Origin: JAHFHB01 sp964393875
Lineage (GTDB): Bacteria > Omnitrophota > Omnitrophia > Omnitrophales > Aquincolibacteriaceae
NCBI GenBank assembly: GCA_964393875.1
Contig: CAYMUZ010000168.1
Coordinates: 1 to 32,396 of the forward strand
Length of the DNA: 32,396 bases
Direction: 5' to 3'
Shown here: positions 13,494-22,084 of the stretch, one piece after another
Layout: each line of letters begins with the position of its first letter
Position numbering within the stretch: position 1 is the first letter of the stretch
Made by a program: the position numbers and the translations under genes
The notes under the pieces: generated by a model
The model's input: only the letters and a program-made list of their open reading frames with translations
Database searches by the model: none
What the model was told of the DNA's origin: nothing

Positions 13494-14927
13494 ATGGTTG
13501 GACTGTGCATTCCCACTCGAAAGATTCTGCCGCGTGACTCCGTGCTTGCAGGTGTCTTGCTCGGTGTCTTCTTACTCGGCGGATGCGCCCGGTTTCACGC
13601 AGAAACATTACGCCCCTCACAAACATTGGCTGATTTTGAGGCCCGTACCCTCGAAAGCCCTGACCTCAAACAATTCATCGAGTTTTGTACCCAACGCCCA
13701 ATGACTGCATGGCCGGTCAAAAAGTGGGACCTCGATTCTCTAACTCTGGCGGCCCTTTTTTATCATTCTGATCTCGAGGTAGCGCGAGCGCAATGGCAGG
13801 TTGCCAGGGGTGCGATTGTAACCGCGGGAGAGCGGCCCAACCCCACCGTGGGATTCAACCCCGAATACAAGGCCGGTGGAACGAGCGGGATTTCGCCGTG
13901 GCTTTACGGCCTGACTTTTGACCTGCCCGTGGAAACCATGGGTAAGCGAGGCCGGCGTATCGATCAGGCGCGGCATCATGCCCGAAGCGCAGCCCTTAAC
14001 ATTGCGTCTGCAGCCTGGCAGGTGCGCAGCCGGCTTCACACTGCATGGATTCAACTTAAAACAGCGCGAGCAAATACGGCTTTGTGGAAAGAACAGCTAG
14101 AGCTGCAAGAGGGCTGTCTTCAATCGCTCAACGGTGCTGAAAATGGAGACAGCCTTGCACCGCCAGATCGACTTCAGCTCGAAATCACATGGCGTCAAAC
14201 ACAAATAAGTTTTTTAGAAGCCCGCCGGCAGTCGGAGGATGCGGAAGTTCAGCTGGCGGAATCTCTGGGAATTCCTGTGCATGCCGTACCGCGGGTTGCG
14301 CTAGAACCAAACTCGGGTCGGGCGCAGAAGTTTTCAAAAAAAGAAATACGTCAGCGTGCCCTGACCCAACGTCCCGATTTATTGGGACTGCTCGCCGACT
14401 ACGAGGCCAGTCAGTCTGCGTTGCAGCTTGAGATTGCTCGGCAGTACCCGGACGTTCATCTTGGGCCGGGATATACCTGGGATCAGGGACAGAATAAGTG
14501 GTCTGCGGGTGTGAGCATTACTCTGCCCGTTTTCAATCACAATCAGGGACCCGTGGCAGAAGCTAAAGCCCGGCGGGAAGAGGCACGGTTGCGTTTCACC
14601 GCATTGCAGGAAAAGATTATTTTTGAGGTGGAGCGGGTTTTCAGCGCCTACGAATTTTGCGAGCAAAAGTGGGAGATGGCGCAAAGCCTTTTGGAGGTGC
14701 AGAGGCAGCAGGAGGAGATCCATAAACAATTTTTAATGGAAGGGGAGGCGTCGCGTTTGGCCGCGTTGAATTTTAAACTGGCGCTTAAGACGGCTGAGTT
14801 TGCTGCTGCGGATGCCGGAAGTAAACGGGATCTAGCGTTGGCCGCGCTTGAAGATGCCATGATGGCGCCGCTTGACTCTCAATTATTTCCGCTCTCCGGA
14901 GAAAAACGGGCGAAGGTCTTAAAATGA
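13494..14927 (+). CDS. outer-membrane factor of an RND efflux system (TolC/CzcC/CusC type), lipoprotein
   Basis: A 477-residue outer-membrane channel protein. The N-terminus is a lipoprotein signal with lipobox LLGGC. Two outer-membrane efflux domains follow, rich in long heptad helices (VARAQWQVARGA, QARHHARSAALNI, then the repeat half with LLGLLADYEASQSALQ). The ATG at 13494 is chosen for the AGGAGG just upstream; an upstream in-frame ATG at 13467 lacks one. The stop overlaps the next gene as ATGA. It forms the exit duct for the RND pump encoded two genes downstream. Confidence 0.9.
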   Translation: MVGLCIPTRKILPRDSVLAGVLLGVFLLGGCARFHAETLRPSQTLADFEARTLESPDLKQFIEFCTQRPMTAWPVKKWDLDSLTLAALFYHSDLEVARAQWQVARGAIVTAGERPNPTVGFNPEYKAGGTSGISPWLYGLTFDLPVETMGKRGRRIDQARHHARSAALNIASAAWQVRSRLHTAWIQLKTARANTALWKEQLELQEGCLQSLNGAENGDSLAPPDRLQLEITWRQTQISFLEARRQSEDAEVQLAESLGIPVHAVPRVALEPNSGRAQKFSKKEIRQRALTQRPDLLGLLADYEASQSALQLEIARQYPDVHLGPGYTWDQGQNKWSAGVSITLPVFNHNQGPVAEAKARREEARLRFTALQEKIIFEVERVFSAYEFCEQKWEMAQSLLEVQRQQEEIHKQFLMEGEASRLAALNFKLALKTAEFAAADAGSKRDLALAALEDAMMAPLDSQLFPLSGEKRAKVLK

Positions 14928-15406
14928 GGCAACGTGGATATGACACTTTGGCGAGGGAGCCAGTTTTAAAAATAGTTGCGGCGTCCTTCCTTTTTTTGAT
15001 TTGTATTTCCGGCAGTGTCTTTGCGGAGCCGGAAGAGGGACGCAAAACCCATTGGGTGACTCAGGAGGGGGAAACTCTTTTATGCTTCTCTCAAGCCGAG
15101 ATCGTTGACAATGCAATCAAGACGGAGATCGCCCCGGCCTCGACGGTTGGGTTGCTCGCACCTTCAACGGCGATTGTTTGGCGGAAAGGCCACCCGTGGG
15201 TGTATGTCCAAAAAAAGGAGAATTGTTTTCTTCGCACAGAAATATCTCTCGTTTCTGACGGACCTTCCACAAAACCCATTTGTCCCCAGCGCGATTGTCA
15301 GCGGGTGCTCGCGAACCCCGTCTTAAAAAATAAAATGGTAGTGCAGGGCGCCGCACAGCTTTTATCGGAGGAGTTCATCAATGAAATCGGGGAGGATGCG
15401 GAATGA
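14924..15406 (+). CDS. minimal periplasmic adaptor (membrane-fusion-like) protein of the RND system
   Basis: A 160-residue exported protein (signal peptide to A34, VFA cleavage) in the position where a 350-500 residue CzcB/CusB adaptor normally lies. Residues 76-151 resemble the membrane-proximal domain of such adaptors: LLAPSTAIVWRKGHPWVYV, then a strand region and a final MVVQGAAQLLSEEF. Residues 44-70 resemble the N-terminal strand of adaptors. The barrel-sandwich/lipoyl halves, the alpha-helical hairpin and the beta barrel appear to be missing. Four cysteines are present in the mature part (54, 101, 118 and 123). ATGA overlaps on both sides argue that this is an intact gene rather than a frameshifted remnant. 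Homology is judged by eye. Confidence 0.7.
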   Translation: MRQRGYDTLAREPVLKIVAASFLFLICISGSVFAEPEEGRKTHWVTQEGETLLCFSQAEIVDNAIKTEIAPASTVGLLAPSTAIVWRKGHPWVYVQKKENCFLRTEISLVSDGPSTKPICPQRDCQRVLANPVLKNKMVVQGAAQLLSEEFINEIGEDAE

Positions 15407-18400
15407 AGTCTGAAGCCGGCGGTTTCTTGAATGGACTGGTTGAGCTCTCACTTCGTTTTCGAGTGATTGTGCTGGTTTTGGCCTTGGGTCTGATGGGTTA
15501 CGGATTTTACAGTTTATTGAATGCCAAGTACGATGTTTTTCCTGAGTTTGCAGATCCGCAGATCACGATTCAAACTCAAGCGGTTGGGCTGTCGCCCGAA
15601 CAGGTTGAGACGCTGGTCACACTGCCCATTGAAAGCTCGATGAATGGAGCGGCGGGCCTAGAGACCCTGCGATCCAACTCGATTCAGGGCCTTTCAGTCA
15701 TCACCGCGATATTTCACTCCGACACCGATATTTACCGGGCGCGGCAGATCATTACCGAAAGGCTTGCCTCGATTGCTTCAAAGCTTCCGCAGGGAGTGCA
15801 GGCTCCGGTGATGGTGCCTCTGACCTCCGCGACGGGCGATCTTGTGAAAATAGGGCTGATATCCCATAAACATTCGCTGATGGAGCTTCGGACTCTGGCC
15901 GATTGGACGCTCAAGCCGCGCTTCTTAGCGGTACCAGGGGTGGCGAAGGTCTCGATTTTTGGGGGAGAGGTGAAACAACTCCAGATTCAGATCGATCCCG
16001 ACCGTTTGCGGCAGTACCAGCTGTCGGTTGACGATGTTTTTGCAGCGGCGAGGCGGGCAACGGGGGTACGAGGTGCCGGTTTTGTGGATACCGGAAACCA
16101 GCGTATTGTACTGCAGGCAGACGGACAGACACTGACGCCTGAAGCTTTGGGCGAGAGCATTCTTGTGGTGGGTGCCAACTCCGGAGTGACGTTCGTCGCA
16201 ACGCTGGCCGATGTGGCAAAAATCGTTGCGGCTCCCGATCTGCCCATCAGCGCGGCCACGGTCATGGGAGAGCCGGGTGTGACCTTGAATATCTGGGGGC
16301 AGTATGGCGCTAATACGTTGGAAGTGACGCGGTTGATCGAGCAGGCCGTGGTCGAATTAAAACCCATGCTTGATCAGGAAGGCGTCGAACTTTACCCTGT
16401 TCTTTTTCGCGCTGCTAGTTTTATTGAGATTGCCACAAGCAATCTTAAAACATCCTTGTGGATGGGCGGTTTGCTTGTGGGGGTGATTTTATTCTTGTTT
16501 TTGTGGGATGTTCGAACCGCGTCGATTTCTGTAACGGCGATTCCCTTGTCGTTGGTTGCCGCGGTGATCGTGATGCAGAAATTGGGTTTTAGTCTCAATA
16601 CGATGACTCTCGGAGGTTTGGCGATTGCCATTGGGGAAGTGGTGGATGATGCCGTGATCGACGTGGAAAATATTTTGCGCCGCATTCGCGAGAATGCCCA
16701 TGCGGCACGGCCCAAACCCGCGTTTCAGGTGGTGCTTGAAGCCTCTCTGGAAGTTCGCAGTGCCGTGGTTTATGCCACCTTTGCGGTGATTCTAGTGTTT
16801 ATTCCGGTGTTGACGATGTCCGGATTAGCCGGAAAATTTTTTGCGCCTCTCGGCATCGCTTACATTCTTGCCATTCTTTCCTCCCTGGGGGTGGCCGTGA
16901 CCTTGACGCCGGCGCTCTGTCTTATTTTTTTCAAAAAAGCGGATCTGGAAAATGAAGAGCCTCGTTTTTTACAAGGATTGAAAAGGCAGTACCGGCAATG
17001 GCTTCAGCAGGTAGAAAAATATCCACGAATAGTCATGATGGCACTTTTTCTCGTCAGTTTTGCCGGTCTTGCGGCGGGGCCTTTTTTGAAAACGGAGTTT
17101 TTGCCTGAACTTCAGGAAGAGCATTTTTTAATTCATATGGCGGCGGTGCCCGGCACTTCGATTGAAGAATCACTGCGCATCGGTAACCGGGTCACGCAAG
17201 AGTTGCTCAAACTGCCGTGGATGCGCTTTGTGGCACAGCAGGTGGGCAGGGCGGAGGCCGACGATACATTTGGTCCGCATGCGAGTGAGTTTCAAGTGGA
17301 TCTCCGGCCCCTGAGTAAAAAAGAAGCAGAGAGGGCTTTGCCCGCGATTCGCCAGGTGCTTTCAAAGTTTGTGGGGGTGCGCTTTGCGGTTAATACCTTT
17401 TTGGCGGAACGCATTGAAGAAACGCTTTCTGGATACACGGCCCCGGTGGCAATTCATCTCTACGGAGACTCGCTGGATCTTTTGGATCAAAAAATTACAG
17501 AGGTCGCGCGGGTGCTCGAAAAAGTGTCTGGGGTGACCGATCTTCAGGCGCAGTCTCCGCCGGGAGCGCCTGAACTTTCCGTCCGCTTGCGGCCACTGGA
17601 TTTACAGAAGTGGGGTTTTGCGGCGGTGGATGTGCTCGACTCGATAAAAACAGCCTACCAGGGCAATGTGGTTGGGCAAATTTACGAGGGGAGCCGAGTG
17701 TTTGATGTTTCGGTTATTCTAGAGCCGCAATTGCGGAAATCGATTCCCGATGTGGGTGGTTTACTGCTGAAAAGTCCGGCAGGGTTGTATGTGCGCTTGA
17801 ATCAGCTTGCGGATATTCAGGAAACCGCCGGTCGTTACGGCATTCTTCATGAGCATGCACGGCGTGTTCAGACGCTGACCTGCAATGTTCATGGGCGTGA
17901 TGTCGATTCTTTTGTGCGTGAAGCCAGGCGGAGTTTGGAGAAGGGGGTGACATTGCCGGCGGGCATGTACCTTGAATTTGCGGGAACGGCCGAGGCGCAG
18001 GATCGTTCACGCCACGATTTGATGGTGCACTCGCTCGCGGCCGGGATGGGCATTCTTTTGCTTCTCGGGATTGTCCTGAATCATCCGCGCAACGTGATGC
18101 TCGTTTTACTTAATTTGCCATTTGCGCTCACAGGCGGCGTGTGGGCGTTGTTGGCGACGAGAACGGCTTTGTCGCTTGGCGCGCTCGTTGGATTTGTTAC
18201 CCTTTTTGGAATTACGCTGCGCAATTCCATTATGATGATTTCGCACTACACCCACTTGATTCAGGAAGAACAGAAGCTTTGGAATGTGGAGACAGCCATT
18301 CAAGGTGCGTGCGAACGGCTGGGGCCGATTTTGATGACGGCGCTTGTGGCAGGGATCGGACTTTTACCTTTGGCGCTTGGGAGTGGCACGGCCGGGCGTG

Positions 18401-18525
18401 AGATCGAAGGGCCTATGGCCATTGTCATTCTCGGCGGACTTGTCACATCCACCCTGCTCAATCTTCTTGCGCTTCCCGCGCTTGCCCTGCGCTACGGCTC
18501 CTTCCAGCGAGAGGAGTCTGTCTAA
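15403..18525 (+). CDS. heavy-metal RND efflux pump, CzcA/CusA family
   Basis: A 1040-residue inner-membrane proton/metal antiporter of the HME-RND family, of normal length. Twelve membrane segments are expected: one at residues 17-38, a block around 340-530, one near 545, and the last block around 870-1030. Two large periplasmic loops carry the porter and docking domains. The fourth segment reads AIAIGEVVDDAVIDVEN (residues 407-423), with E412, D415, D416, D420 and E422. This acidic set differs from the Cu/Ag type (MVDAAIVMIEN) and the Co/Zn/Cd type (DFGxxxDGA). It is closest, from memory, to the Ni-type NrsA-like group, so the substrate is likely a divalent cation, but that is inference. It is the last gene of the efflux operon. 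Confidence 0.93.
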   Translation: MKSEAGGFLNGLVELSLRFRVIVLVLALGLMGYGFYSLLNAKYDVFPEFADPQITIQTQAVGLSPEQVETLVTLPIESSMNGAAGLETLRSNSIQGLSVITAIFHSDTDIYRARQIITERLASIASKLPQGVQAPVMVPLTSATGDLVKIGLISHKHSLMELRTLADWTLKPRFLAVPGVAKVSIFGGEVKQLQIQIDPDRLRQYQLSVDDVFAAARRATGVRGAGFVDTGNQRIVLQADGQTLTPEALGESILVVGANSGVTFVATLADVAKIVAAPDLPISAATVMGEPGVTLNIWGQYGANTLEVTRLIEQAVVELKPMLDQEGVELYPVLFRAASFIEIATSNLKTSLWMGGLLVGVILFLFLWDVRTASISVTAIPLSLVAAVIVMQKLGFSLNTMTLGGLAIAIGEVVDDAVIDVENILRRIRENAHAARPKPAFQVVLEASLEVRSAVVYATFAVILVFIPVLTMSGLAGKFFAPLGIAYILAILSSLGVAVTLTPALCLIFFKKADLENEEPRFLQGLKRQYRQWLQQVEKYPRIVMMALFLVSFAGLAAGPFLKTEFLPELQEEHFLIHMAAVPGTSIEESLRIGNRVTQELLKLPWMRFVAQQVGRAEADDTFGPHASEFQVDLRPLSKKEAERALPAIRQVLSKFVGVRFAVNTFLAERIEETLSGYTAPVAIHLYGDSLDLLDQKITEVARVLEKVSGVTDLQAQSPPGAPELSVRLRPLDLQKWGFAAVDVLDSIKTAYQGNVVGQIYEGSRVFDVSVILEPQLRKSIPDVGGLLLKSPAGLYVRLNQLADIQETAGRYGILHEHARRVQTLTCNVHGRDVDSFVREARRSLEKGVTLPAGMYLEFAGTAEAQDRSRHDLMVHSLAAGMGILLLLGIVLNHPRNVMLVLLNLPFALTGGVWALLATRTALSLGALVGFVTLFGITLRNSIMMISHYTHLIQEEQKLWNVETAIQGACERLGPILMTALVAGIGLLPLALGSGTAGREIEGPMAIVILGGLVTSTLLNLLALPALALRYGSFQREESV

Positions 18526-18571
18526 GAATCCTGAATTTGGTACTTTTCCCTCTATGTCTCAGGCCCCCCCC

Positions 18572-18600
18572 TTGCATTTTGTGGACATGTCAGGTACCTT
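18572..18600 (+). promoter_or_regulatory. candidate promoter of the riboswitch-PilZ transcript
   Basis: TTGCAT (18572-18577) and TACCTT (18595-18600) are separated by 17 bases, placing the start about 10 bases ahead of the riboswitch. A run of eight C residues (18564-18571) touches the -35. Confidence 0.45.
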
Positions 18601-18616
18601 TCAACTAGAGACAGAA

Positions 18617-18728
18617 GCTTTTGAAAAGGGCAAACCACGGCTCGAGGGCTCTTCGCAAATAGCGAAGCCGTAAGGGTGGGACGCAAAACTATGGGGCCTT
18701 TTCTTTCGAAAAGGTCAGCCGGCTGCCA
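18617..18728 (+). ncRNA. cyclic di-GMP-I (GEMM-I) riboswitch
   Basis: The conserved GEMM-I core is present in order: AAAAGGGCAAACC (18624-18636), then a stem-loop that includes CTTCGC/GCGAAG around AAATA, then GGGTGGGACGCAAAAC (18674-18689), GGGGCC opening the second helix with GGCCTTTTC pairing to GAAAAGGTC, and the closing AGCCGGCTGCC (18717-18727). GGGACGCAAA and AGCCGGCTGCC are signature elements of this class. The first paired arm is longer than in well-known examples. It lies 63 bases upstream of the PilZ gene. A GC-rich dyad just after it (about 18748-18776) may be the expression platform, but I see no clear terminator with a T-run, so control of translation is possible. Confidence 0.88.
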
Positions 18729-18790
18729 AAACGCAATCTCATTGCTGGGGTGGCCGTCTTTGCTTGTGGCGGCGGAAAGGGCAGGAAAGA

Positions 18791-19294
18791 GTGGCACATT
18801 TGGTTCAGATGAATCGGTTTAGCACCTGGGTATGCGCGGTCGGAAATGGAATGCTCGCGCTTTTGGGCTTGCGTGGAGAGGATCGGCGGAAGGGGGTTCG
18901 GGGCGATGAAGATCGCAGAGTTGCACCGAGAGTGCCTACGCGCAATCTTCTCAAGATTGTGTCGGTGAATGGAAAACCGGTGACCCAGCTTTTTAACCTT
19001 GTCAATATTTCCGAGACTGGTTTTCGTTTTATCAATTTTCAACAGTTCCACGAGGGGACTGTGGTTCAGGGAGTTGTGAATGTGCGCGAGTTTGATCAGC
19101 AGGTGCCTGTGGATGCGCGCATCGTTTGGTCGGAACCGCTCACGCTGAAAGTGGTCTGGGTGGACAAACATGACCGCAAGAGATCTCACACCCGGCATGC
19201 TGGGGCGGCCATTATGGCCATGGCCGATTCTGACCGCTACATTTTACGCCACTTTGTCCACCACAAAATGCAGATGCAGTGGGCCCAAAGCTAA
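18791..19294 (+). CDS. PilZ-domain protein (c-di-GMP receptor)
   Basis: A 168-residue protein. The c-di-GMP-binding motifs of PilZ are both present: RRxxxR in EDRRVAPRVPT and the NxSxxG motif in NISETGFRF about 35 residues later, followed by the beta-barrel strands. A short, mildly hydrophobic N-terminal helix (STWVCAVGNGMLALLGL) precedes the domain. The start is uncertain: GTG at 18791 has AGGA four bases upstream, an in-frame GTG lies at 18764 and an ATG at 18809. The gene is controlled by the c-di-GMP riboswitch at 18617-18728, so the same second messenger sets both its expression and its activity. No target is apparent nearby. Confidence 0.88.
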   Translation: MAHLVQMNRFSTWVCAVGNGMLALLGLRGEDRRKGVRGDEDRRVAPRVPTRNLLKIVSVNGKPVTQLFNLVNISETGFRFINFQQFHEGTVVQGVVNVREFDQQVPVDARIVWSEPLTLKVVWVDKHDRKRSHTRHAGAAIMAMADSDRYILRHFVHHKMQMQWAQS

Positions 19295-19390
19295 GGTAAG
19301 ATCCCTGCCCTTCTCAAATTCTCTCTTTCCGTGTTCCCGCTGAAAAGACGCGACAGAATCGTGTCCCTTTCGTAGAATAGCCCCTCTTCT

Positions 19391-19528
19391 ATGTCTTCCC
19401 AGAACCCTGAACTTGAATGGTTTCAGTTTGCATGTCTCGACTTTCCATCGATTTGGCGAACGGTGAAGAGTTTTGCGACCTGCGATGAAATTCGAAAGCT
19501 GAGCAACGCAAGACAGGTGGAAAAATAA
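19391..19528 (+). CDS. small ORF, 45 aa, coupled to the RNA methyltransferase gene
   Basis: An ATG at 19391 opens a 45-codon frame encoding MSSQNPELEWFQFACLDF and a basic tail ending RQVEK. Its TAA (19526-19528) overlaps the ATG of the next gene, a classic coupling arrangement. No strong ribosome binding site precedes it (the sequence upstream is pyrimidine-rich). No family is recognised. It may be a genuine small protein or a translated leader that delivers ribosomes to the methyltransferase start. Confidence 0.5.
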   Translation: MSSQNPELEWFQFACLDFPSIWRTVKSFATCDEIRKLSNARQVEK

Positions 19529-20079
19529 TGATGAGAAAACTAACCCATTCGGAATTGATTGAGCGACAGTTCGATCAGGGGCGCAGCACCGTTCCTTTTT
19601 CAGTTTTGATCAATGATGTTCGCAGTCTGTACAACGTGGGGTCCATCTTCAGGACGGCCGATGGAGCCGGCCTTGAAAAAGTCTGGCTGTGTGGTATTAC
19701 GGGATTTCCTCCTGCGGGAAAGATTACAAAAACAGCCTTGGGTGCCGAGTCGCGCGTTCCCTGGGAATACCGGCAAGACGCATACGTCCTTTTAAACGAA
19801 CTTAAAAATGCCGGCACGGAAATTGTTTTACTGGAACAGACCGCAGAAAGCCTTCTTTATCAAAAGTTTGAACCCGTGCGGCCAATTTGTCTTGTGCTTG
19901 GAAATGAAATTACGGGTGTCGATGACCGTCTTTTGGCGTTGACCGACCGGTCCGTTGAGATCGAAATGGCCGGTCACAAAAATTCTCTGAATGTCACTGT
20001 CGCTTTTGGCATTGTGGCTTACCACATTCGCAACCGAATGTTGGCGGTGCAAACGCCGTTTGCCGGATCGCTTCGATGA
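19528..20079 (+). CDS. SpoU/TrmH-family RNA 2'-O-methyltransferase
   Basis: A 183-residue SPOUT methyltransferase. The three family motifs are visible: NVGSIFRTADGAG (about residues 36-48), ICLVLGNEITGV, and IEMAGHKNSLNVTVAFGIVAY, which form the trefoil-knot SAM site. It lacks the N-terminal substrate-binding extension of RlmB, which puts it among short TrmH-like enzymes acting on tRNA or rRNA ribose. The exact nucleotide target cannot be told. The start ATG overlaps the preceding small ORF and the stop overlaps the helicase ATG. Confidence 0.9.
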   Translation: MMRKLTHSELIERQFDQGRSTVPFSVLINDVRSLYNVGSIFRTADGAGLEKVWLCGITGFPPAGKITKTALGAESRVPWEYRQDAYVLLNELKNAGTEIVLLEQTAESLLYQKFEPVRPICLVLGNEITGVDDRLLALTDRSVEIEMAGHKNSLNVTVAFGIVAYHIRNRMLAVQTPFAGSLR

Positions 20080-21368
20080 ATCTTCCGCACAAGTACGAAT
20101 TGACGCCATCCCAGAAGGAAGCTTTGCGGCTTCTTGAGGAGTCGGCAGAGAATATTTTTTTGACGGGCGGCCCGGGCACGGGGAAGAGCTTTTTAATTCG
20201 CCTTTTTCTGGAACGTCAAAAAGAAGCCGTGCCTGTGGTGGCCAGCACCGGTGCGGCAGCGATTCTGGTTGGGGGACGAACGTTTCACAGTTTTTTTGGT
20301 CTTGGCATTGAACAGGGCAGTCTTGATCATTTGGTGGAAAAAGCGGCTGGCAAGGCACCGGTGCGTAAGCGGCTGCGCGGTGCAAAAATTTTAGTGATCG
20401 ATGAGGTCTCGATGTTGTCGCGATTGGCGCTGGATGCTGCCGAAAATATTGCGCGCCGTCTGCGTCACAACAACCTGCCGTGGGGCGGCATCCGTATTAT
20501 TGCGGTCGGCGATTTTGCACAGCTGCCACCCATTTCTAGGAATAACGACCGCGCGTGGTGTTTCTCGGCATCGGCCTGGAAGCGTTCGGTTTTTCAACGT
20601 GCGGTGCTCACCGAAGTCAAACGAACCGAGGACGCCGAGTTTCTTGAGATCCTAGAGGAAATCCGCTGGGGGCGTGTTTCAGAAAAAGTGCGTATTTTCC
20701 TGGATTCCCGCTTGGTGGCGGAGGATAAAGTAGACCGGAACATTCCGCATCTTTTTCCGCGCCGCCAGCAGACAGAGGCTTTTAACGGAATGCGTTTAGC
20801 GGAGCTCTCAGGCGTATCACGGGTGTATCCGACTGAATATGGCGGCAGTCCCGCTTTTCGTGAACGGTTGATGCGTGATGCGCCGGTGCCGCCCCTGTTG
20901 GAATTGAAAGAGGGGGCTCTCGTGATGCTGCGGATCAATGATCCCCGCCAGCGTTATGTCAACGGAACGGTCGGGACTGTTCTCGAGATGCTGGAGGATG
21001 TGCTGTTTCTCAAGGTTCTGGGCCGCCAGCTTGAAATCGAGCCCTTTCGCTTCAGTTTGATGAGTGATGAGGGCGAAGAAATTGCCTATGCCAGTAATTT
21101 TCCGGTGCATCTAGCTTACGCGAGCACCATCCACAAGATTCAGGGTGCAACTCTGGACCGGGTCCATGCAGATTTGCGTTCTCTATGGGAGCCCGGTCAG
21201 GCTTATGTGGCGCTTAGCCGTGCGCGTAGTGCGGCGGCGGTGACACTGGCCGGCTGGCACGAAAAATCTATTTTATCTGACCCCCGCGTGCGTGCTTTTT
21301 ATGACGGTTCGCTTGAAGAGGATGTCGAGGTGCTCACGCTCGAAATGGAGGATGGGGGAGCGTCCTGA
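20076..21368 (+). CDS. Pif1/RecD-like superfamily 1 helicase
   Basis: A 430-residue SF1B-type DNA helicase. Walker A is GGPGTGKS with K37. The motif II strand is ILVIDEVSML, motif III is GDFAQLPP, and the C-terminal motifs are AYASTIHKIQGATLDRV and QAYVALSRAR, the Pif1/RecD2 signature. These enzymes move 5' to 3' and unwind structured DNA, including G-quadruplexes and R-loops. No extra nuclease or RNase H domain is attached. It overlaps the methyltransferase by four bases and the phosphoesterase by one, so the run from 19391 to 24186 is probably one operon. Confidence 0.92.
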   Translation: MNLPHKYELTPSQKEALRLLEESAENIFLTGGPGTGKSFLIRLFLERQKEAVPVVASTGAAAILVGGRTFHSFFGLGIEQGSLDHLVEKAAGKAPVRKRLRGAKILVIDEVSMLSRLALDAAENIARRLRHNNLPWGGIRIIAVGDFAQLPPISRNNDRAWCFSASAWKRSVFQRAVLTEVKRTEDAEFLEILEEIRWGRVSEKVRIFLDSRLVAEDKVDRNIPHLFPRRQQTEAFNGMRLAELSGVSRVYPTEYGGSPAFRERLMRDAPVPPLLELKEGALVMLRINDPRQRYVNGTVGTVLEMLEDVLFLKVLGRQLEIEPFRFSLMSDEGEEIAYASNFPVHLAYASTIHKIQGATLDRVHADLRSLWEPGQAYVALSRARSAAAVTLAGWHEKSILSDPRVRAFYDGSLEEDVEVLTLEMEDGGAS

Positions 21369-22084
21369 TGCGCTACGCGATTTTTTCTGACATTCACGGA
21401 AATCTTGAGGCTCTTGAAGCGGCAGTGGCTCATGCTCAAAGTTCAGCGGTCGATACCTGGGTGGTGTTGGGCGATACCCTTGGTTATGGCGCCAACCCTA
21501 ACGAGTGTTTTGAATGGGTGTTGGCGCACGCAGCCATTCATGTGGCCGGCAATCACGAACGGGCGGTCTCTGAGCCGGAATTGCGGAACTGGTTCAATCC
21601 GACCGCGCGAACGGCTGTCGAGTGGACGGCGCAAGTGCTCGAGGCCAAGTTTAAAGATCTGATTCCTCAAATTCCGGATGTTTTGCAAACCCCGCAGGCT
21701 GATTTCTGCCACAGCAGCCTGCATGAGCCCAGCGAGTTTCCTTATCTCTTCGATTACGAAGATGCCGTTCCCACTTTTCGAAAGATGAAAACGCCGGTGT
21801 GTTTTGTGGGACACACGCATTTACCGGGCTGTATTTGTGAGGGCGAGAAATCATCGCGGTCACTGGCCCCTGGGATTTTTCAGCTGCGCACAGGCGAACG
21901 CTATGTGCTTAATCCCGGCAGTGTGGGACAGCCGCGCGATGGCGACCGTCGTCTTGCATTCGGTATTTATGATGAGGGGGCAGCGACGTTTGAGGTGGTT
22001 CGGCTGGAGTATGAGAATACCAAAGCGGCGGATAAAATTCGGCGCGCCGGATTACCACGTTTTTTGGCAGAGAGGCTGCTTTGA
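21368..22084 (+). CDS. calcineurin-like metallophosphoesterase
   Basis: A 238-residue metallophosphatase. The metal-binding motifs are complete: DIHGN (residues 8-12), GDTLGYG, GNHE, VGHTH and the LNPGSVGQPRD segment. The last belongs to the YfcE/MJ0936-like and bacterial diadenosine-type phosphatases. The natural substrate is not predictable. The start shares TGATG with the helicase stop, and the stop shares TGATG with ligA. Confidence 0.9.
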   Translation: MRYAIFSDIHGNLEALEAAVAHAQSSAVDTWVVLGDTLGYGANPNECFEWVLAHAAIHVAGNHERAVSEPELRNWFNPTARTAVEWTAQVLEAKFKDLIPQIPDVLQTPQADFCHSSLHEPSEFPYLFDYEDAVPTFRKMKTPVCFVGHTHLPGCICEGEKSSRSLAPGIFQLRTGERYVLNPGSVGQPRDGDRRLAFGIYDEGAATFEVVRLEYENTKAADKIRRAGLPRFLAERLL

